16,617 nucleotides of DNA from Deltaproteobacteria bacterium (lineage in GTDB: Bacteria; Desulfobacterota; Desulfobacteria; Desulfobacterales; JAFDHS01), in contig JAFDHS010000008.1 of the NCBI GenBank assembly GCA_019308655.1, positions 1-16,617 on the forward strand. The letters are read 5' to 3'. A model generated the notes under the pieces. It saw only the letters and a program-made list of their open reading frames with translations, ran no database searches and was not told where the DNA came from. Made by a program: the position numbers and the translations under genes. Below are positions 15,242-16,617 of the stretch, one piece after another (the first letter of the stretch is position 1; each line of letters starts with the position of its first letter).

Positions 15242-15284
15242 TTGACATAAAACAAAGTTTTATATAAAAAGTTTTATATAAAAA
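15242..15284 (+). promoter_or_regulatory. Possible promoter with a 14-bp tandem duplication
   Basis: TTGACA (15242-15247) is followed by TATAAA (15263-15268) at a short 15-nt spacing, or TAAAAA at 17. The 14-bp unit GTTTTATATAAAAA is repeated perfectly at 15257-15270 and 15271-15284. It faces the SulP gene about 250 bp downstream. The evidence is sequence likeness only. Confidence 0.3.
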
Positions 15285-15389
15285 GTTGATTTTTATAGGA
15301 AAATCGGTTTGATTTTTTTTAGCGGAATCATGTAACAAAATATTTTACCTTTGATTAAAAAAATATGAATTGGCTAAAATAATCTAAGC

Positions 15390-15475
15390 TCTCTAATGCT
15401 AAGGAATTCCATTGATTTTATACATAAACCATTAATCAAAGCGACTCCTTAACTTTAACTTTTCCGGTTTATTCG
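15390..15475 (+). repeat. Dispersed intergenic repeat, copy 3 (degenerate)
   Basis: GCTAAGGAATTCCATTGATT, TTTTATA, CAAAGCGACTCCTTAACTTTA and TTTTCCGGTTTATTCG follow the same order as copies 1 and 2. The GAG half of the core hairpin is lost (ATCAAAGCGACTC), so this copy is decayed. It lies in the gap between the MFS and SulP genes (15158-15537), in which no gene was seen. Confidence 0.65.
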
Positions 15476-15537
15476 AATTAGGTGTGTAAGTTTTAAGTCA
15501 AGCTATTCTATAATTTTCTAAATAGGGGTTAGTTTTT

Positions 15538-16617
15538 ATGCTTGCAAAAATTTTTCCTTTTATACTCTGGTTCAAGGATTATAATTTCAACAAATTCAAA
15601 ATTGATTTTTTAGCCGGACTCACAGTAGCTCTGGTCCTGATTCCTCAGTCAATGGCATATGCGCAATTGGCTGGACTTCCGGCTTATTACGGTCTTTATG
15701 CCTCTTTTTTACCACCGATGATGGCAGCGCTGTTTGGTTCCAGCCGTCAGCTGGCCACAGGTCCGGTAGCAGTCGTCTCCTTAATGACCGCTGCTTCTTT
15801 AGAGCCTTTGGCTACGGCCGGAAGCGAAGCTTTTATAGCATATGCAATTTTGTTGTCCCTGACCGTGGGCATATTTCAGTTCCTTTTAGGTGTTTTAAGA
15901 CTGGGATTGGTCGTCAACTTTTTGTCTCACCCCGTTGTCAACGGATTTACCAATGCAGCGGCCATAATCATCGCCTCATCTCAGTTATCAAAGCTGTTCG
16001 GGGTTTATGTGGACAAAGCCGAGCATCATTATGAGACCATCATCAGTGCCATTGCCATCATGTACTCCCTCAAACGCTTAAATCCCAAAATCCCCAATGT
16101 CTTGGTAGCCGTTGTCATCACCACTCTTATCTCCTGGAGCATAGGCTTTGAACACAATCACCCCGGCACTTCGATTTCAGCCATCCAAGCTCCGGAGGTT
16201 CAGACAACGATCAAAAATTTTAACAAAACCGTGGCTGAAATTTCTGAAACAGGCAACCAACGGGCTGAGATAAATAAAAAAATAGAAGACCTTAAAGCTT
16301 CAGAAGATCATTTCTTTAAATTACTCAATCTGAAACATGAGGTCAGCATCCTTACAGCCCGAATGAGTGAACAGAAGCACCAATCCCATGTGCTGAGAGA
16401 AAGGCTGCGGAACATCAAATTTGCCGGGATTGAAGGGCCTGACAAAGCGCTTGTGTTTTATCCACAAAATTCAGTGCCCCAGGGGCTTGTAACAGACGGT
16501 CAAATATGGCGGATGAAGGTCGGCAACAAAGTTCTTACTGAAGAAGATCTCCTTATGATCGGAGCCGGGGCCGTTGTCGGTAACGTGCCAAAGGGACTTC
16601 CCACCCTGAGCATACCC
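15538..16617 (+). CDS. SulP-family anion (sulfate-type) transporter, 3' end beyond window
   Basis: The first 360 residues are present, open to the window edge. The SulP signature is clear: GLTVALVLIPQSMAYAQLAG, LPAYYGLYASFLPPMMAALF and SRQLATGPVAVVSLM. FLSHPVVNGFTNAAAIIIAS continues the membrane core. These carriers move sulfate, bicarbonate or related anions; the substrate is unknown here. After the membrane segment VLVAVVITTLISWSIGFE (about residues 188-206) an extra region of roughly 135 residues rich in Lys, Glu and Gln with heptad character precedes VVGNVPKGLPTLSIP, which in ordinary SulP proteins comes almost at once. The C-terminal STAS domain, if present, is outside. AGGGG lies 9 nt before the ATG. 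Confidence 0.92.
   Translation, partial: MLAKIFPFILWFKDYNFNKFKIDFLAGLTVALVLIPQSMAYAQLAGLPAYYGLYASFLPPMMAALFGSSRQLATGPVAVVSLMTAASLEPLATAGSEAFIAYAILLSLTVGIFQFLLGVLRLGLVVNFLSHPVVNGFTNAAAIIIASSQLSKLFGVYVDKAEHHYETIISAIAIMYSLKRLNPKIPNVLVAVVITTLISWSIGFEHNHPGTSISAIQAPEVQTTIKNFNKTVAEISETGNQRAEINKKIEDLKASEDHFFKLLNLKHEVSILTARMSEQKHQSHVLRERLRNIKFAGIEGPDKALVFYPQNSVPQGLVTDGQIWRMKVGNKVLTEEDLLMIGAGAVVGNVPKGLPTLSIP

Overview
The window looks like chromosomal DNA of a sulfate-reducing deltaproteobacterium (Desulfobacterota, probably Desulfobacterales). This is inferred from gene content: a two-part MetF/MetV methylene-tetrahydrofolate reductase, an HdrD-like iron-sulfur protein with an apparent selenocysteine codon, a TmcC/DsrM-like membrane cytochrome subunit, a periplasmic tetraheme cytochrome c and a sulfide-type Thi4. 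No rRNA, tRNA, CRISPR array or intact insertion sequence was found.

Layout. (1) 1-2605, minus strand: a thiamin operon with a promoter, a TPP riboswitch, an attenuator-type terminator, Thi4 and ThiC. Thi4 is interrupted by a +1 frameshift at CTT-TGA. (2) 2684-4670, minus strand: a protein with two PilZ domains, then ribonuclease D. (3) 4842-7217, plus strand: threonyl-tRNA synthetase and a VanZ-like membrane protein, followed by a multi-hairpin element and a bidirectional terminator. (4) 7442-10221, minus strand: metF, then a gap holding a dispersed repeat and the relic of an IS200/IS605 tnpB 3' end, then the HdrD-like gene. (5) 10222-11226: an AT-rich gap of about 1 kb with no convincing gene. 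(6) 11227-13709, plus strand: a five-histidine membrane cytochrome-b-type protein, a small HdrC-like protein, a tetraheme cytochrome c and MetV. (7) 13979-15157, minus strand: an MFS exporter. (8) 15538 to the window end, plus strand: a SulP anion transporter with an unusual coiled-coil insertion, cut by the window edge.

The most interesting region is 7442-13709. The two halves of the Wood-Ljungdahl methylene-THF reductase (MetF at 9298-10221, MetV at 13032-13709) bracket or adjoin four redox proteins: a CCG-domain HdrD-like protein, an HdrC-like ferredoxin, a NarI/TmcC-type membrane subunit and a tetraheme cytochrome. Together they resemble a Tmc/Hme/Dsr-type transmembrane electron conduit. 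The inference is that electrons to or from the methyl branch of the C1 pathway may pass between the cytoplasm, the quinone pool and periplasmic cytochromes. The HdrD-like gene has an in-frame TGA exactly where the family has a conserved Cys. It is followed at a bacterial-SECIS distance by a hairpin with a GGUCC loop, and the reading frame resumes unchanged, so selenocysteine is the best explanation.

Three copies of a dispersed intergenic repeat (around 25-175, 9110-9225 and 15390-15475) mark gaps between gene blocks.
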